Positions 34,778-43,494 of a stretch of 64,000 nt of DNA are shown here, one piece after another. Made by a program: the position numbers and the translations under genes. How positions within the stretch are numbered: the stretch's first letter is position 1; every line of letters starts with the position of its first letter. This DNA comes from Paenibacillus alvei DSM 29. Lineage in GTDB: Bacteria; Bacillota; Bacilli; Paenibacillales; Paenibacillaceae. The stretch covers positions 896,001 to 960,000 of the forward strand of contig NZ_AMBZ01000001.1 of NCBI RefSeq assembly GCF_000293805.1. The letters are read 5' to 3'. The notes under the pieces are model-generated. The model was not told where the DNA came from, ran no database searches, and saw only the letters and a program-made list of their open reading frames with translations.

Positions 34778-36636
34778 CAGATTCCTCCTTTCACCCAACT
34801 ACTTCTATGGACAACCGGTCCCGGCCGTATGGGTTTTACCGCAAGATTCGGTTTAGCAACTGGTGGTGCAGGCAGTGCCGCTCGTTTTAGATACCGAATA
34901 CCCAAGTGATCAGCAGCAAAGGCGGCATAAACCTCACAATCGAGATAGTGGTTATCAGCAGATGTAGTTTTTTTGCGCCATACTTCTATCGTTTTATTGC
35001 CTACTTTCTCTTTAACCTTATGTTCGGCAGTTACCTGCGAAGTATAATCCTCGTCGCATCCGTCATAGACTAACCACGCTCCAGGTTTGTCTACTTCTCG
35101 ATTTATACGATTTGCAATGAAATCCTTGTAGTATGAGGTATCAAGGATAAACAAACTAATACCAAAAAGACCGCGTTCTATGCGGTCTAATGTTGTAAGG
35201 GTGTATTTCGTTTTCAGTTCTCCTGATGCACCTTTAACTGCCACAGCCCACTCGCTGTTCATGCTGCAAAACGTGTAAGTATCGTCAGCGTTATAGCCTG
35301 AATCAATAGCGCATAACGCTACAAAGTGTTCAATGCTATCTGGTGTATAGTACGGCAAGTTCATAACCTCTTCGATAAAGTCCCAGGTCTCGCAAAAGCC
35401 ATGACGAACGTTCCAACTTGTCATCCCCTCGCCCCAGGCACGGATCGTGTAATAGAATCTATCTTTCTGGACGTCGACGCCTCCTGTAAGAAGTAACGCA
35501 TCTGGAGGAACAACACCATCTACATAATCACTTGATCGCTGTGCCAACTCAGAACTATTCATCTTGACTGTCGTTTGTTCCCAAGGCTCAGCCAACCAGC
35601 TATTAATAAAGTTCATGAGCAAGTCTGGATCGTTTTTCGATGTTACAAACTCATAGGCAACATCACCAAAACGAAGCCACGGACTATAAATGGCATTAAT
35701 CCGGAACGATGTCTTACTAGCGAGGCGGTGCTTACCGTCTTCATCTTTCCATTCACCTGCTCGGAGCATTCCGGGCTTGTGCATGTCGCGGATGATTCCA
35801 AGGCATTTTTCACATTCATAATAAGCGGTCATTCTGATTTCGTCTGGCGATAGCGTTGAATCGTAGACGATTCCGCCGCCTGTTTTACGCCGTTTAAAGA
35901 CGAAAGTCTGATAATGTCCACAGTGTGGACAAGGTACAAAGTATTGAAGTTTTACTGAACACCCTTCATGAGCGGACCATATCGGCCCTGAACGTACCGT
36001 AGGCGTCGAAGTCTGGACTATCTTACGATTGAATGTGAAAGTCCTAGTACGCTCCCGTGCTAACGCTCTTGGATCTGCTTCTTTTCCCGCATTTTTAGGA
36101 AACTTGTCTACCTCGTCCATAAAAAGATACCGGATAGGTCGGGAAGCAAGGGATGCCGGACTGTTGGCACCTGATAATACTACATACATGCCGTCAAGTT
36201 GGATCTCAAGCAGTTTACTTTCGTCTGGCCGATGTTTATCAGCAGTTGCCGGACTAAGTTGTATCATAGGTGTGATCCGGTTTTTGCTGGTATACTCGGC
36301 AAGCTCCAATGTCGGGTAAACAATTAGTGCTGGATCCGGATCCTGAGCTATTATATACCCCAGCATGTTATTCAACGATTCCGTACCGCCAACCTGCGTG
36401 GGCTTGACGAATACGATCTCTTCAACGCGATAATCATTCATCGCGTCCATGATTCCACGTAAATATGGAGTACGATCCGCATTCCATTGACCTGGCTCAG
36501 AATTCTTCGAATCCAAGATACGAAACTTGTCTGCCCACTCAGAAACGGTAAGCTTTTCAGGCGGCCGTAGAATTGCTGCAGCCTCTACAATCCACGGCGC
36601 AACCTCTTCAATCTGTTGCTTCTTTTTTCGCGTCAT
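34777..36636 (-). CDS. terminase large subunit, GpA family
   Basis: 619-residue packaging motor and nuclease. Walker A-like VFVKPTQVGGTES near residue 80, Walker B YLFMDEVDKF near 170, two zinc-like CPHC and CEKC pairs, and nuclease acids in TGGVDVQKDRF and DNHYLDCEVYA. GpA-type terminases usually cut at cos or pac sites near their small subunit gene. Confidence 0.95.
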   Translation of the reverse strand: MTRKKKQQIEEVAPWIVEAAAILRPPEKLTVSEWADKFRILDSKNSEPGQWNADRTPYLRGIMDAMNDYRVEEIVFVKPTQVGGTESLNNMLGYIIAQDPDPALIVYPTLELAEYTSKNRITPMIQLSPATADKHRPDESKLLEIQLDGMYVVLSGANSPASLASRPIRYLFMDEVDKFPKNAGKEADPRALARERTRTFTFNRKIVQTSTPTVRSGPIWSAHEGCSVKLQYFVPCPHCGHYQTFVFKRRKTGGGIVYDSTLSPDEIRMTAYYECEKCLGIIRDMHKPGMLRAGEWKDEDGKHRLASKTSFRINAIYSPWLRFGDVAYEFVTSKNDPDLLMNFINSWLAEPWEQTTVKMNSSELAQRSSDYVDGVVPPDALLLTGGVDVQKDRFYYTIRAWGEGMTSWNVRHGFCETWDFIEEVMNLPYYTPDSIEHFVALCAIDSGYNADDTYTFCSMNSEWAVAVKGASGELKTKYTLTTLDRIERGLFGISLFILDTSYYKDFIANRINREVDKPGAWLVYDGCDEDYTSQVTAEHKVKEKVGNKTIEVWRKKTTSADNHYLDCEVYAAFAADHLGIRYLKRAALPAPPVAKPNLAVKPIRPGPVVHRSSWVKGGI

Positions 36637-37134
36637 AGACGCCCCTCACTGACATTTGCAAGAGCACACCATGCACAACGTCCGCAATGTTTTGTTCAAT
36701 TTGCCTAGCTTGCTCTGGCGAGACATAGGGAGCGATCTCAGTAGCGACTTTACGGCTAAAACCCGTTAGGCTGCGTCGCAGTATTACAAAGAATCGCTGC
36801 AAGTCGCCTATGGCCTCATCGCGACGTATGTACTCGCCGCGCTCAACCTCATTCCTCAATGTAGCTGCCTCGGCTTGTTCTTTCTTCAAAAGCGCTTCAT
36901 ACCGGAGCTTCATTTGTGCAAGTGACTCTTCGCCGTCTTCCGAATCTGCACCCTTTTTTCAGCCATGAATTCAATTACAGCTGTTAGTTCGAACCAACCA
37001 GTTTGCACCCGCTCCAATCCTTGTTTTACATAGTTGTTTAGCGTGTTCCGGTGGATACCGAGCACCGTCTGAACGCCCTTTGAGGAAATACATACTTTTC
37101 CATCTATACCTTTGAATAACTTCTCGATATCCAA
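36608..37134 (-). CDS. terminase small subunit, Nu1-like (frame broken)
   Basis: Two frames, 36910-37134 (helix-turn-helix: SSKGVQTVLGIHRNTLNNYV) and 36608-36913 (coil: MKLRYEALLKKEQAEAATLR), become one protein of about 175 residues if a base is restored in the T6 run at 36954-36959: the join then reads ADSEDGEESLAQMKLRYEAL. This is the normal architecture of lambda Nu1-type small terminases. The TTG at 37134 lies behind AGGAGG. It overlaps terL by 29 nt. Confidence 0.85.
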
Positions 37135-37147
37135 CGCAAAACACCTC

Positions 37148-37270
37148 CTAACATGCACATGCACAATGATTTTTAAATTTCATACTCGGCCGGATTTCGG
37201 GGTCGCGAGCACCCGCATAGCCCCCACCCCCCTGGAAAGAACCTACCGCCCGTATAAACTCTGCTGTCAT
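37148..37270 (-). CDS. possible 40-residue ORF
   Basis: ATG 37270 overlaps the end of the preceding gene; the product has a glycine run and ends in HCACAC. No ribosome site stronger than GAAAGG and no known relative; the segment may instead hold the packaging (cos/pac) site next to terS. Confidence 0.25.
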   Translation of the reverse strand: MTAEFIRAVGSFQGGGGYAGARDPEIRPSMKFKNHCACAC

Positions 37271-37515
37271 CCTTTCATCCCTAGCCATTCTTTCGGTGAT
37301 GTCTCTAGCGCCCCTTTGTACATATCGAAAGAGTTCTTTACCTTCGCTTCCCTAATGAACTTAGGTTGTGGACTGTCTCTCAGTAGCTGTTCTCTAAGCT
37401 GAAGGTGCTCGATGTTCATCATCGAAACATAAGCAAGTAGTGCAAACTTTAATTCATCGTACTCCGGTTTCCCGCCATGCTTGACCAGCTCAACAATGTC
37501 TCCTAACTTCCTCAA
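37267..37515 (-). CDS. small phage protein of unknown function
   Basis: 82 residues from a TTG that overlaps the upstream stop (TTGA) behind GGAGGTG. Helical; ends in SPKEWLGMKG. No family recognised. Confidence 0.55.
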   Translation of the reverse strand: MRKLGDIVELVKHGGKPEYDELKFALLAYVSMMNIEHLQLREQLLRDSPQPKFIREAKVKNSFDMYKGALETSPKEWLGMKG

Positions 37516-37796
37516 TGCATCACCTCCGCTCCACGGTTCTTGACCTCTTCTTTAAGAGTTGCAACCATCTCATTCACTTGGCGTTTGAGCTTATCCCTAC
37601 GTTTTACATGGCCGTTTATAATGGCCTTCTGAATCTGCATTATCTTTTTTCGAATGTTCGCATTTGTAAACGTGTTGTGATAATGCTCGGAACAGTTAGG
37701 ACAAGTGAAATACACCTCTTCTACGTCATCGTAAAGTACACGGGTCTGAATATCGATATCAAATTCATGCTTGCATTTGTTACATGTGTTATTCAC
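37512..37796 (-). CDS. zinc-ribbon phage protein
   Basis: 94 residues from GTG 37796 (AGGGGTG upstream). CNKCKHEFDI and YFTCPNCSEHY give a four-cysteine zinc ribbon, followed by a coiled coil rich in Lys (KRRDKLKRQVNEMVATLKEE). Possibly nucleic-acid binding; function unknown. Confidence 0.62.
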   Translation of the reverse strand: MNNTCNKCKHEFDIDIQTRVLYDDVEEVYFTCPNCSEHYHNTFTNANIRKKIMQIQKAIINGHVKRRDKLKRQVNEMVATLKEEVKNRGAEVMH

Positions 37797-37953
37797 GACT
37801 TTCACCCCTCGCTTTATCCAAATGGTATTCAACCATTTTCAAATGCTTATGTGCTGACTTGGCGGCTTCTTCCGCTGTCGGTAGCAGATTGTTTAATTCC
37901 TCGACGTTTTTCTGGATGCGTTTAAATAGGTCATCAACACTAATACCTGACAT
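37789..37953 (-). CDS. 54-residue phage protein
   Basis: MSGISVDDLFKRIQKNVEEL and AKSAHKHLKMVEYHL: a short all-helical protein. ATG start, 8-nt overlap with the zinc-ribbon gene. Unknown function. Confidence 0.5.
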   Translation of the reverse strand: MSGISVDDLFKRIQKNVEELNNLLPTAEEAAKSAHKHLKMVEYHLDKARGESRE

Positions 37954-37993
37954 GATATCAACTCCATTTTTCTATACAAAAATATAAGAACAG

Positions 37994-38194
37994 CTAGCTA
38001 CTACATTTTGGATTGCCGTTATAGTTCAACAGTTGATTCAAGTACAATACACGTCTCAACAAATCTATCCGTTCCTTTGGGTTTGCACCTGATTCACGTA
38101 GTTGTGGCAGCGCGACTTTCAATATGTGATCTCGTTCCTGCGCTATTCTCTTAGCCCCTTCTGGTGTGAGCCAACTCTTATATCTTCGATCCAC
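37994..38194 (-). CDS. small phage protein
   Basis: 66 residues from GTG 38194 (GGAGGG 6 nt upstream). WLTPEGAKRIAQERDHILKV suggests a helical, perhaps DNA-binding, protein. Confidence 0.5.
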   Translation of the reverse strand: MDRRYKSWLTPEGAKRIAQERDHILKVALPQLRESGANPKERIDLLRRVLYLNQLLNYNGNPKCSS

Positions 38195-38209
38195 GTCCAA
38201 CCCTCCTTA

Positions 38210-38452
38210 TTAATAGATAATTCGTTTTGCATGTTGATCAGGGGCGCAATAATCTTCTGGTTCTCTTACGGCCATCCGATCACGATGAAGTGCGTCCAAA
38301 GCATCTTTTATAAACGCTTCTGACACTGTATAGAGAGAAGACGGACGGAATCCAGATTCAATAAGCTGCTCAACTCTTTCCTTGGTTGTTATTTCTCCAT
38401 TCACAGCTACATACGAACCTGGTTTCAAATCTTTGAGTTCAACGGTTCCCAT
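38210..38452 (-). CDS. small phage protein
   Basis: 80 residues behind AAAGGGTG. Begins ELKDLKPGSYVAVNGEITTK, a beta-rich part, then helices. No family recognised. Confidence 0.5.
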   Translation of the reverse strand: MGTVELKDLKPGSYVAVNGEITTKERVEQLIESGFRPSSLYTVSEAFIKDALDALHRDRMAVREPEDYCAPDQHAKRIIY

Positions 38453-38474
38453 TGTCGTTCACCCTTTCTGTACA

Positions 38475-38504
38475 AAATAAAAAGTCGTCGAATAATCAAC
38501 GACT
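38475..38504 (-). terminator. terminator after the methyltransferase gene
   Basis: Minus strand AGTCGT / ACGACT stem followed by TTTTTATTTTG, starting at the methyltransferase stop codon. Confidence 0.7.
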
Positions 38505-39259
38505 CATCTCATCACTTCCGCTTTCTCCCCTGTTTCTTGCTCCCAGCGCTTAATGATTGTCAGACAATTCTCTGGTTCCACTTCCATCATGTAACATACA
38601 CGTTCCGTTTGCTCCGAAGCTATAAGTGTTGTTCCCGAACCACCAAAAAGATCGACAACCATATCGCCTTTGTCGCTCGAATTTTCGATTGCGTCAATCA
38701 CCATTTGCAGCGGCTTTTCTGCGTTGTGCAATTTCTCGGATAGCTTCCGAATGACCTTATTGTAAAACCACACATTCCCCCGCCCGTTTACCCGACGAGC
38801 GCCGCTCTTTTTGTCTTTCATGGCGATTTTATTGATATCTGGTTCCCGATGAAAGAACATCACAAATTCGTGACAATGCGTGTAATGCGATCCTAGCCCG
38901 CCACCTCGCGTTTTCACCCATACAATTAGGTTTTTCAAAGGCAAGAAGAGCACATCTGCACTTTTTCGCCATGCCGGATAACTCCGGTAATCGCAACATA
39001 CATAGATATGCGCAAAGTCTTTCGTGATCGACTTTATCCCACCTAACACCGCACGCATAAATGGTTCGACCATTTTCGTATCTACAATTCCGTTGATCAT
39101 TCCGTTGCTGCTGCCAAAAGCGGCATATGGCGGATCGGTAAAACACATATCGGCTTGCTGCCCGTCCATCAATTTCGCGACATCCTGAGCAAGGGTGCTG
39201 TCTCCACACATTAATCGATGTCGCCCCAATTTAAAAATGCTTCCATGTTTAATTTCCAT
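38504..39259 (-). CDS. DNA methyltransferase (beta class, N4-cytosine/N6-adenine)
   Basis: 251 residues. DPPY-type catalytic motif in CFTDPPYAAFG near residue 40 and the SAM-binding motif VDLFGGSGTTLIA near 210: the motif order of class beta enzymes, as in ParB-linked phage methylases. Lies alone between two terminators (39354 and 38475), so it has its own promoter. It may protect phage DNA from host restriction. Confidence 0.92.
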   Translation of the reverse strand: MEIKHGSIFKLGRHRLMCGDSTLAQDVAKLMDGQQADMCFTDPPYAAFGSSNGMINGIVDTKMVEPFMRAVLGGIKSITKDFAHIYVCCDYRSYPAWRKSADVLFLPLKNLIVWVKTRGGGLGSHYTHCHEFVMFFHREPDINKIAMKDKKSGARRVNGRGNVWFYNKVIRKLSEKLHNAEKPLQMVIDAIENSSDKGDMVVDLFGGSGTTLIASEQTERVCYMMEVEPENCLTIIKRWEQETGEKAEVMR

Positions 39260-39353
39260 TTAATCACCCTGTCTAGTCTTGATGTTAACTATGGGCATTG
39301 ATCGACGAGCACATTCATAAAGTCGCCTATCGCCACCATCCCTTAATGATATG

Positions 39354-39382
39354 AATAAAAATGCCGCCCCCGAAGGAGCGGC
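39354..39382 (-). terminator. terminator at the end of the early operon
   Basis: Minus strand GCCGCTCC / GGGGGCGGC hairpin followed by ATTTTTATTC, about 100 nt after the late-regulator stop. The rest of the 224-bp spacer 39260-39483 should contain the methylase promoter; none stands out. Confidence 0.72.
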
Positions 39383-39483
39383 TATATTGAGGATGAGAGA
39401 TAACATAATTGGATTGCAGTCACTATTTTAAATTATTTCACACTACCATACTAACATCTTATGAATCGTTAAACAGTGGCAAT

Positions 39484-39999
39484 TTAGTCGCACGACTGCC
39501 AAACACCGTCAACCCCAAAAAACAGCGCCGTTAATGCATTTGTGGCTGCTTTCAAATCCCTAAAGACTGTACTCCTGTCGCAGGAGTGGCATTCTGCTAT
39601 TTGATCAGCCGTCTTTTTCTCCTCTGCGATGTACATCTGGTACACAGTTTCATAACGTCTCATATCTTCTGCTCGTCCAGTTGATTCACATAATACTTTA
39701 TAAACCTTCAACATTTCATCGACGAATTTTACGATTGCTATAGTCCGTTCCTTCGAACGCTTGATTGATTCAATGGACTGATCTTGATCCAACATATCTG
39801 CCTGTTCCAGCATATCAATTTCGCTCAACTCGGTTTTAAGATTAGTAGCGTGAACTGCGAAACGACGATAGTTTTTCAGCAGCAGCCTTGTGTTGCGCAA
39901 ACGTCTATCTCGTTGATTCTTCCGTTGTTTGTCTTGCTCCTTCTGCACAGTCTCTACAGCAACACGTGCGGCGATTTCTGCAACCTCTGCATGGTTCAC
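39484..39999 (-). CDS. ArpU-like late gene regulator
   Basis: 171 residues from GTG 39999 (GAGGAGG upstream; GTGTGA overlap). The C-terminal sigma-4-like helix-turn-helix (TADQIAECHSCDRSTVFRDL) is typical of ArpU/RinA proteins, the activators of phage late transcription. It is the last early gene, just before the terminator and the late genes, which fits that role. Confidence 0.78.
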   Translation of the reverse strand: MNHAEVAEIAARVAVETVQKEQDKQRKNQRDRRLRNTRLLLKNYRRFAVHATNLKTELSEIDMLEQADMLDQDQSIESIKRSKERTIAIVKFVDEMLKVYKVLCESTGRAEDMRRYETVYQMYIAEEKKTADQIAECHSCDRSTVFRDLKAATNALTALFFGVDGVWQSCD

Positions 40000-40352
40000 A
40001 CTGATTCCTCCTCGTCATCTTCATCATCTGGAATCATGACATTACATTCTTTACAGTCGTAGATCCCTTGGTTCCAATGTTCCATTTCATCACCACAGAA
40101 TGGACATATCATGACTGCTCCCCCCCCTTCCAGGTATTCGAATAAGTCCATTTGTCCATCTGCTGGGATATAGTTCTCAGCATCACAGACATACCCGCGA
40201 AGCAACCATGCTGTATTAACCTCGCGTGAGTCCTCTACCTTGTCCTTTATGGGCTGGCCTGCTACCCGCTTCCGCCCGTTGTAACGGTTGTCCCAATTGC
40301 TCGCCGCCTTCTCCGTCCAAACCCAGTGAGTTCGTGCAATCGCTTTGCTCAT
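39996..40352 (-). CDS. phage protein with acidic-tailed zinc ribbon (possibly two fused genes)
   Basis: 118 residues. N-terminal 75 residues are a basic domain (TEKAASNWDNRYNGRKRVAG); the rest is MICPFCGDEMEHWNQGIYDC then an Asp/Glu tail. The join falls in a G8 run (40120-40127). With G7 the first part would end in EGGEQS and its TGA would overlap the ATG of the zinc ribbon as ATGA, with AAGGGGGG as ribosome site. So two genes are likely. Confidence 0.55.
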   Translation of the reverse strand: MSKAIARTHWVWTEKAASNWDNRYNGRKRVAGQPIKDKVEDSREVNTAWLLRGYVCDAENYIPADGQMDLFEYLEGGGAVMICPFCGDEMEHWNQGIYDCKECNVMIPDDEDDEEESV

Positions 40353-40627
40353 ATCTCAACTTCCCCATACAATTCCTTGAACGTCGATCTAGTCCAGAAA
40401 TGAATGTATGCAGCATCCGTAAATGCTTCGGATTTACTTGTGTATTCCAAAATTTGATGAAGCAAGTTTTTTAACTTCTGTTCCCGCTCTTCTAGTTCTT
40501 CGTTCCTTGCAATTGTAGAAAAGTATTGCTCCTTTAAATCATCGTACAGTTCCCGCTTCTTCTGACATTCTCTTTTCCAATTCGGTTGATACCCTCTGGA
40601 GAAAAGTTTATGCCAACTTACCTTCAT
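40349..40627 (-). CDS. coiled-coil phage protein
   Basis: 92 residues from ATG 40627 (GGAGGGG upstream). KLFSRGYQPNWKRECQKKRE start, then a charged coiled coil (EELEEREQKLKNLLHQIL). Unknown function. Confidence 0.55.
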   Translation of the reverse strand: MKVSWHKLFSRGYQPNWKRECQKKRELYDDLKEQYFSTIARNEELEEREQKLKNLLHQILEYTSKSEAFTDAAYIHFWTRSTFKELYGEVEI

Positions 40628-40646
40628 GACTGTTCCCCTCCTAAGC

Positions 40647-40940
40647 CTAGAGTGTCGAAAATACGATAAATGGCTCACCGTTAAAATATGTTTCTATGAT
40701 TTCTCGAAGAGTAATTCGTTTTGATGAATCTTCACTTTCATAAACCTTGACATCTTGCGGCACAATCTCGATTTCCCAATCCGGGTATAATCCGCCATCG
40801 CTTATACCCGTTAGTTCCAAGTACCAAGCTTTCGCTTCCTCAAGTGAATACGCTGCTACTGCATCACATTCACACAGTTGATATACATGTACATCTTTCA
40901 ATCCTTTTTCATCGGCAATATCTAATTGTCCGTGCCGCAT
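40647..40940 (-). CDS. phage protein of unknown function
   Basis: 97 residues from ATG 40940 (GGAGGGG upstream). HVYQLCECDAVAAYSLEEAK then WYLELTGISDGGLYPDWEIE; a compact alpha-beta domain seen in several Firmicutes phages, function unknown to me. Confidence 0.55.
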   Translation of the reverse strand: MRHGQLDIADEKGLKDVHVYQLCECDAVAAYSLEEAKAWYLELTGISDGGLYPDWEIEIVPQDVKVYESEDSSKRITLREIIETYFNGEPFIVFSTL

Positions 40941-41161
40941 CTGATCCCCTCCTGTATGCGTTGTCGGACGCTTGCTGCACGTCTCCAAATTGTTGCAAGT
41001 TCGGCAGGACAATGCGGCTCCCATGTACAAACACCGTCGTTATACCACTTCTCCAACTCAAGCAATGCATCGTGAGCATCTTGGAGTTGTGATTGGAGCA
41101 ATTCAACCCTTGCGGAACTTCGCGCATGCAACGCGACCTCGTCGGTAAGCTGCTCAACCAA
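40922..41161 (-). CDS. small phage protein
   Basis: 79 residues from TTG 41161, which overlaps the upstream stop. LLQSQLQDAHDALLELEKWY coil, then CPAELATIWRRAASVRQRI. Unknown function. Confidence 0.45.
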   Translation of the reverse strand: MVEQLTDEVALHARSSARVELLQSQLQDAHDALLELEKWYNDGVCTWEPHCPAELATIWRRAASVRQRIQEGIRCGTDN

Positions 41162-41321
41162 AATCTGTTTGGATGTTTCTATGGAGTTGCCCTTTCAGCC
41201 GTTCTACTTCTTCCCGAAGCTTTCCATTGTCCTCTCTATGCTTCCATAGTGCCTTGCACACTGCGTCATATGCATCCTGTGTGGGGTGCTGCTTGAAAGC
41301 TTCTGTTAGCCGCTCACTCAT
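41154..41321 (-). CDS. 55-residue phage protein
   Basis: ATG 41321 overlaps the upstream stop. EAFKQHPTQDAYDAVCKALW followed by a short coil (EDNGKLREEVERLKGQLH). Unknown function. Confidence 0.45.
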   Translation of the reverse strand: MSERLTEAFKQHPTQDAYDAVCKALWKHREDNGKLREEVERLKGQLHRNIQTDFG

Positions 41322-41970
41322 TCCCGCTTCCCCCTAACCGCTGACGCTTGATGGTCTTGATCTGCATCAAATACAAGTCAAAGTTCTCTTCTATCTGGCT
41401 CCGTGCTATCTCTACGGCCTTCTTGTAGCGGTCATGGCGAGCAATAGCCATTCCGGTAAGTACATCTGTAACGACATAGTGGGTGTACGGATGTGCCTGA
41501 CGATATATAAAGAAATGGAATCCCTTGTGCTGGAATACTCTCTCTCCGATTACGATGTGAGATCGTCCGCCTCGGATAGTGATGCTGAACTGTTCCGGCC
41601 TTTTAAACTTCCTAACGGGCTGCTCTTTGACCTTACAGCGTCGCAATTTCTTGGGACCATATACGCGGCGTTTCTGTTCCAATCTCATCTTGTTGACTTT
41701 ATCGAATACGTCCATATCAATCCCGGTCATTCCACCAAATCTATCCTTGATCCCATTGGCGAATCGTTTTAGTTCTTTCGAGAGGCTCAGTTCTTCTTGC
41801 ATTTCCAAGTGATCGTACCACCACGACCTGAATACCAAATTGTACTCTCGATTAAAGAATGCTGTGAGTTCAGCCCGTACCTTGTCTATATAAAAATCCG
41901 GTATTGCAGAACCTGTCCGCAATCCGTTTGCCACCCGCTTGAAATACTTCTTTTGCAGCCGTCTTTTCAT
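41314..41970 (-). CDS. phage protein of unknown function
   Basis: 218 residues from ATG 41970 behind AAGGAGG. Basic throughout (KVNKMRLEQKRRVYGPKKLR), with IVIGERVFQHKGFHFFIYRQ in the C-terminal half. Perhaps nucleic-acid binding. No family recognised. Confidence 0.55.
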   Translation of the reverse strand: MKRRLQKKYFKRVANGLRTGSAIPDFYIDKVRAELTAFFNREYNLVFRSWWYDHLEMQEELSLSKELKRFANGIKDRFGGMTGIDMDVFDKVNKMRLEQKRRVYGPKKLRRCKVKEQPVRKFKRPEQFSITIRGGRSHIVIGERVFQHKGFHFFIYRQAHPYTHYVVTDVLTGMAIARHDRYKKAVEIARSQIEENFDLYLMQIKTIKRQRLGGSGNE

Positions 41971-42007
41971 ATCCCGCTTCCTCCTTGGAGGGCACGAAGC
42001 CCTCATT

Positions 42008-42652
42008 CTATTCCGTTACTGGACGATCAGCGATGAAGAAGTTCCCCCACTCGTTACGCTCTGGAATCATTTTGGCGAAGTCTTCATATTCACCAGTTGC
42101 CAGCCTCACAACAAGCTTTTGGCCGCATTTGTGACATGTAACCTCTGAATCGTCAGAATGGATATATACATTTCTTTTGTCCTGGCATTCTGGATTCTTG
42201 CAGTAGTACCGGCAGCGGTAATGTGGTACGCCGTCCTTATACTTAATGCCTGTCGTCCACCACTCGGATTTTTCCTTGGCAGTTTCCGTAGCTGCAGCAA
42301 GTTTCTCACCAACCTGCACCGATAAATTTCGTTCTGAGTTGATGAGAGGCGGTTTTATAACTTCTTTCAGTGCTATCGGGGAAAGAGATGCAACGAGTTT
42401 GGCCGATGCTTCATTCATGTTTGTAACTATATCTTTCAGTGGAATGATCCTTTCACGATCAGATGTCTCAGACTTGACGGGAGAAACTTTCACAGTCGCG
42501 CTCACATTTGATACATTTGACTTCACTTCATCTATCCCAAATGCCTTGAAAAACCCATTTATCAGAGCTGCTTTGTTTTCATTGCTGAGCTTATCCAACT
42601 CCAAAACGCCATTCATCTCACCGTTATTCATAGTCAACTTAATCCAATTCAT
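42008..42652 (-). CDS. zinc-finger phage protein
   Basis: 214 residues. After a low-complexity Ser/Val/Lys region, CRYYCKNPECQDKRNVYIHS and VTCHKCGQKLVV form a zinc finger. Located between Dam and the early small genes. Unknown function. Confidence 0.55.
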   Translation of the reverse strand: MNWIKLTMNNGEMNGVLELDKLSNENKAALINGFFKAFGIDEVKSNVSNVSATVKVSPVKSETSDRERIIPLKDIVTNMNEASAKLVASLSPIALKEVIKPPLINSERNLSVQVGEKLAAATETAKEKSEWWTTGIKYKDGVPHYRCRYYCKNPECQDKRNVYIHSDDSEVTCHKCGQKLVVRLATGEYEDFAKMIPERNEWGNFFIADRPVTE

Positions 42653-42670
42653 TTGAATACACTCTCCCTT

Positions 42671-43474
42671 TTATAGATTCAAAACGAGCTGGCCAACTTG
42701 TGCTGCAGCAACGGGATTGATCCAAAGCACTTCTTCCCTACTAGCTCCGTTTTCCGCCTTCGCTTTCTTCGTTTCCCGCTTCCAATGATTCAATCTATCG
42801 TCATATATTTCATGGGCATATCCGGACAGCAATACGGGTCCAGGATGCTTATCTAATTCGTCCAGCAGTTCTATATGGTCGCTTTCCGTCATCTCGAAGC
42901 GATAGCTCGAAGTTGTTCTCGTTGCCATGATGTAAGGTGGATCGGCATATATAAGGACATTCGGCCGCCGATAGCGTGGAAGCAACTTCAATGTTGATTG
43001 ATTTTCTATCTGTACACCTATTAGACGTTCCGCCACCACTGCGATCTTTTCCGGGAATTGAATCCACTCTTTGCCTGGTAAAGGTCCATTCGCTTCTATC
43101 ATGCTGCGCCATCCTGTGCGGTGTGATGTTTTTCCGCCGCGACCCTGCCAGAGCCTCACTAGCAGCCTGCGCGCTCTTTCAAGTTCATCCTCTATTGCTT
43201 CATAGCTGTGATAGTATTCCTCGCGGCTATGTGGAGTCCATTGAACCACATATGCCAGCTCGTCCGGTCTTTCGCGGATTACTCGAAACAAGTTCACTAT
43301 TTCCCCATCTATGTCATTTACCGTTTCCAGCCGGCTGCGTTCCTTCGAGAACAGAACCGCACCCGATCCAAAGAACGGCTCTAAATACGTCTCATGCTCC
43401 GGCATGTTTGATATGATCCAGTCCGCCATGCTCCACTTCGATCCCGGATAGTGCAATATTCTTGGTATGCTCAT
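42671..43474 (-). CDS. DNA adenine methylase (D12 class, Dam-like)
   Basis: 267 residues from ATG 43474 (GGAGAGAGGG upstream). Motifs: HYPGSKWSMADWI (motif X), YLEPFFGSGAVLFSK (SAM binding) and LIYADPPYIM (catalytic). Class alpha N6-adenine enzyme without a partner nuclease, so probably protective or regulatory. Second methylase of this prophage. Confidence 0.93.
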   Translation of the reverse strand: MSIPRILHYPGSKWSMADWIISNMPEHETYLEPFFGSGAVLFSKERSRLETVNDIDGEIVNLFRVIRERPDELAYVVQWTPHSREEYYHSYEAIEDELERARRLLVRLWQGRGGKTSHRTGWRSMIEANGPLPGKEWIQFPEKIAVVAERLIGVQIENQSTLKLLPRYRRPNVLIYADPPYIMATRTTSSYRFEMTESDHIELLDELDKHPGPVLLSGYAHEIYDDRLNHWKRETKKAKAENGASREEVLWINPVAAAQVGQLVLNL

Positions 43475-43494
43475 GCCCTCTCTCCTTCCTTGCG

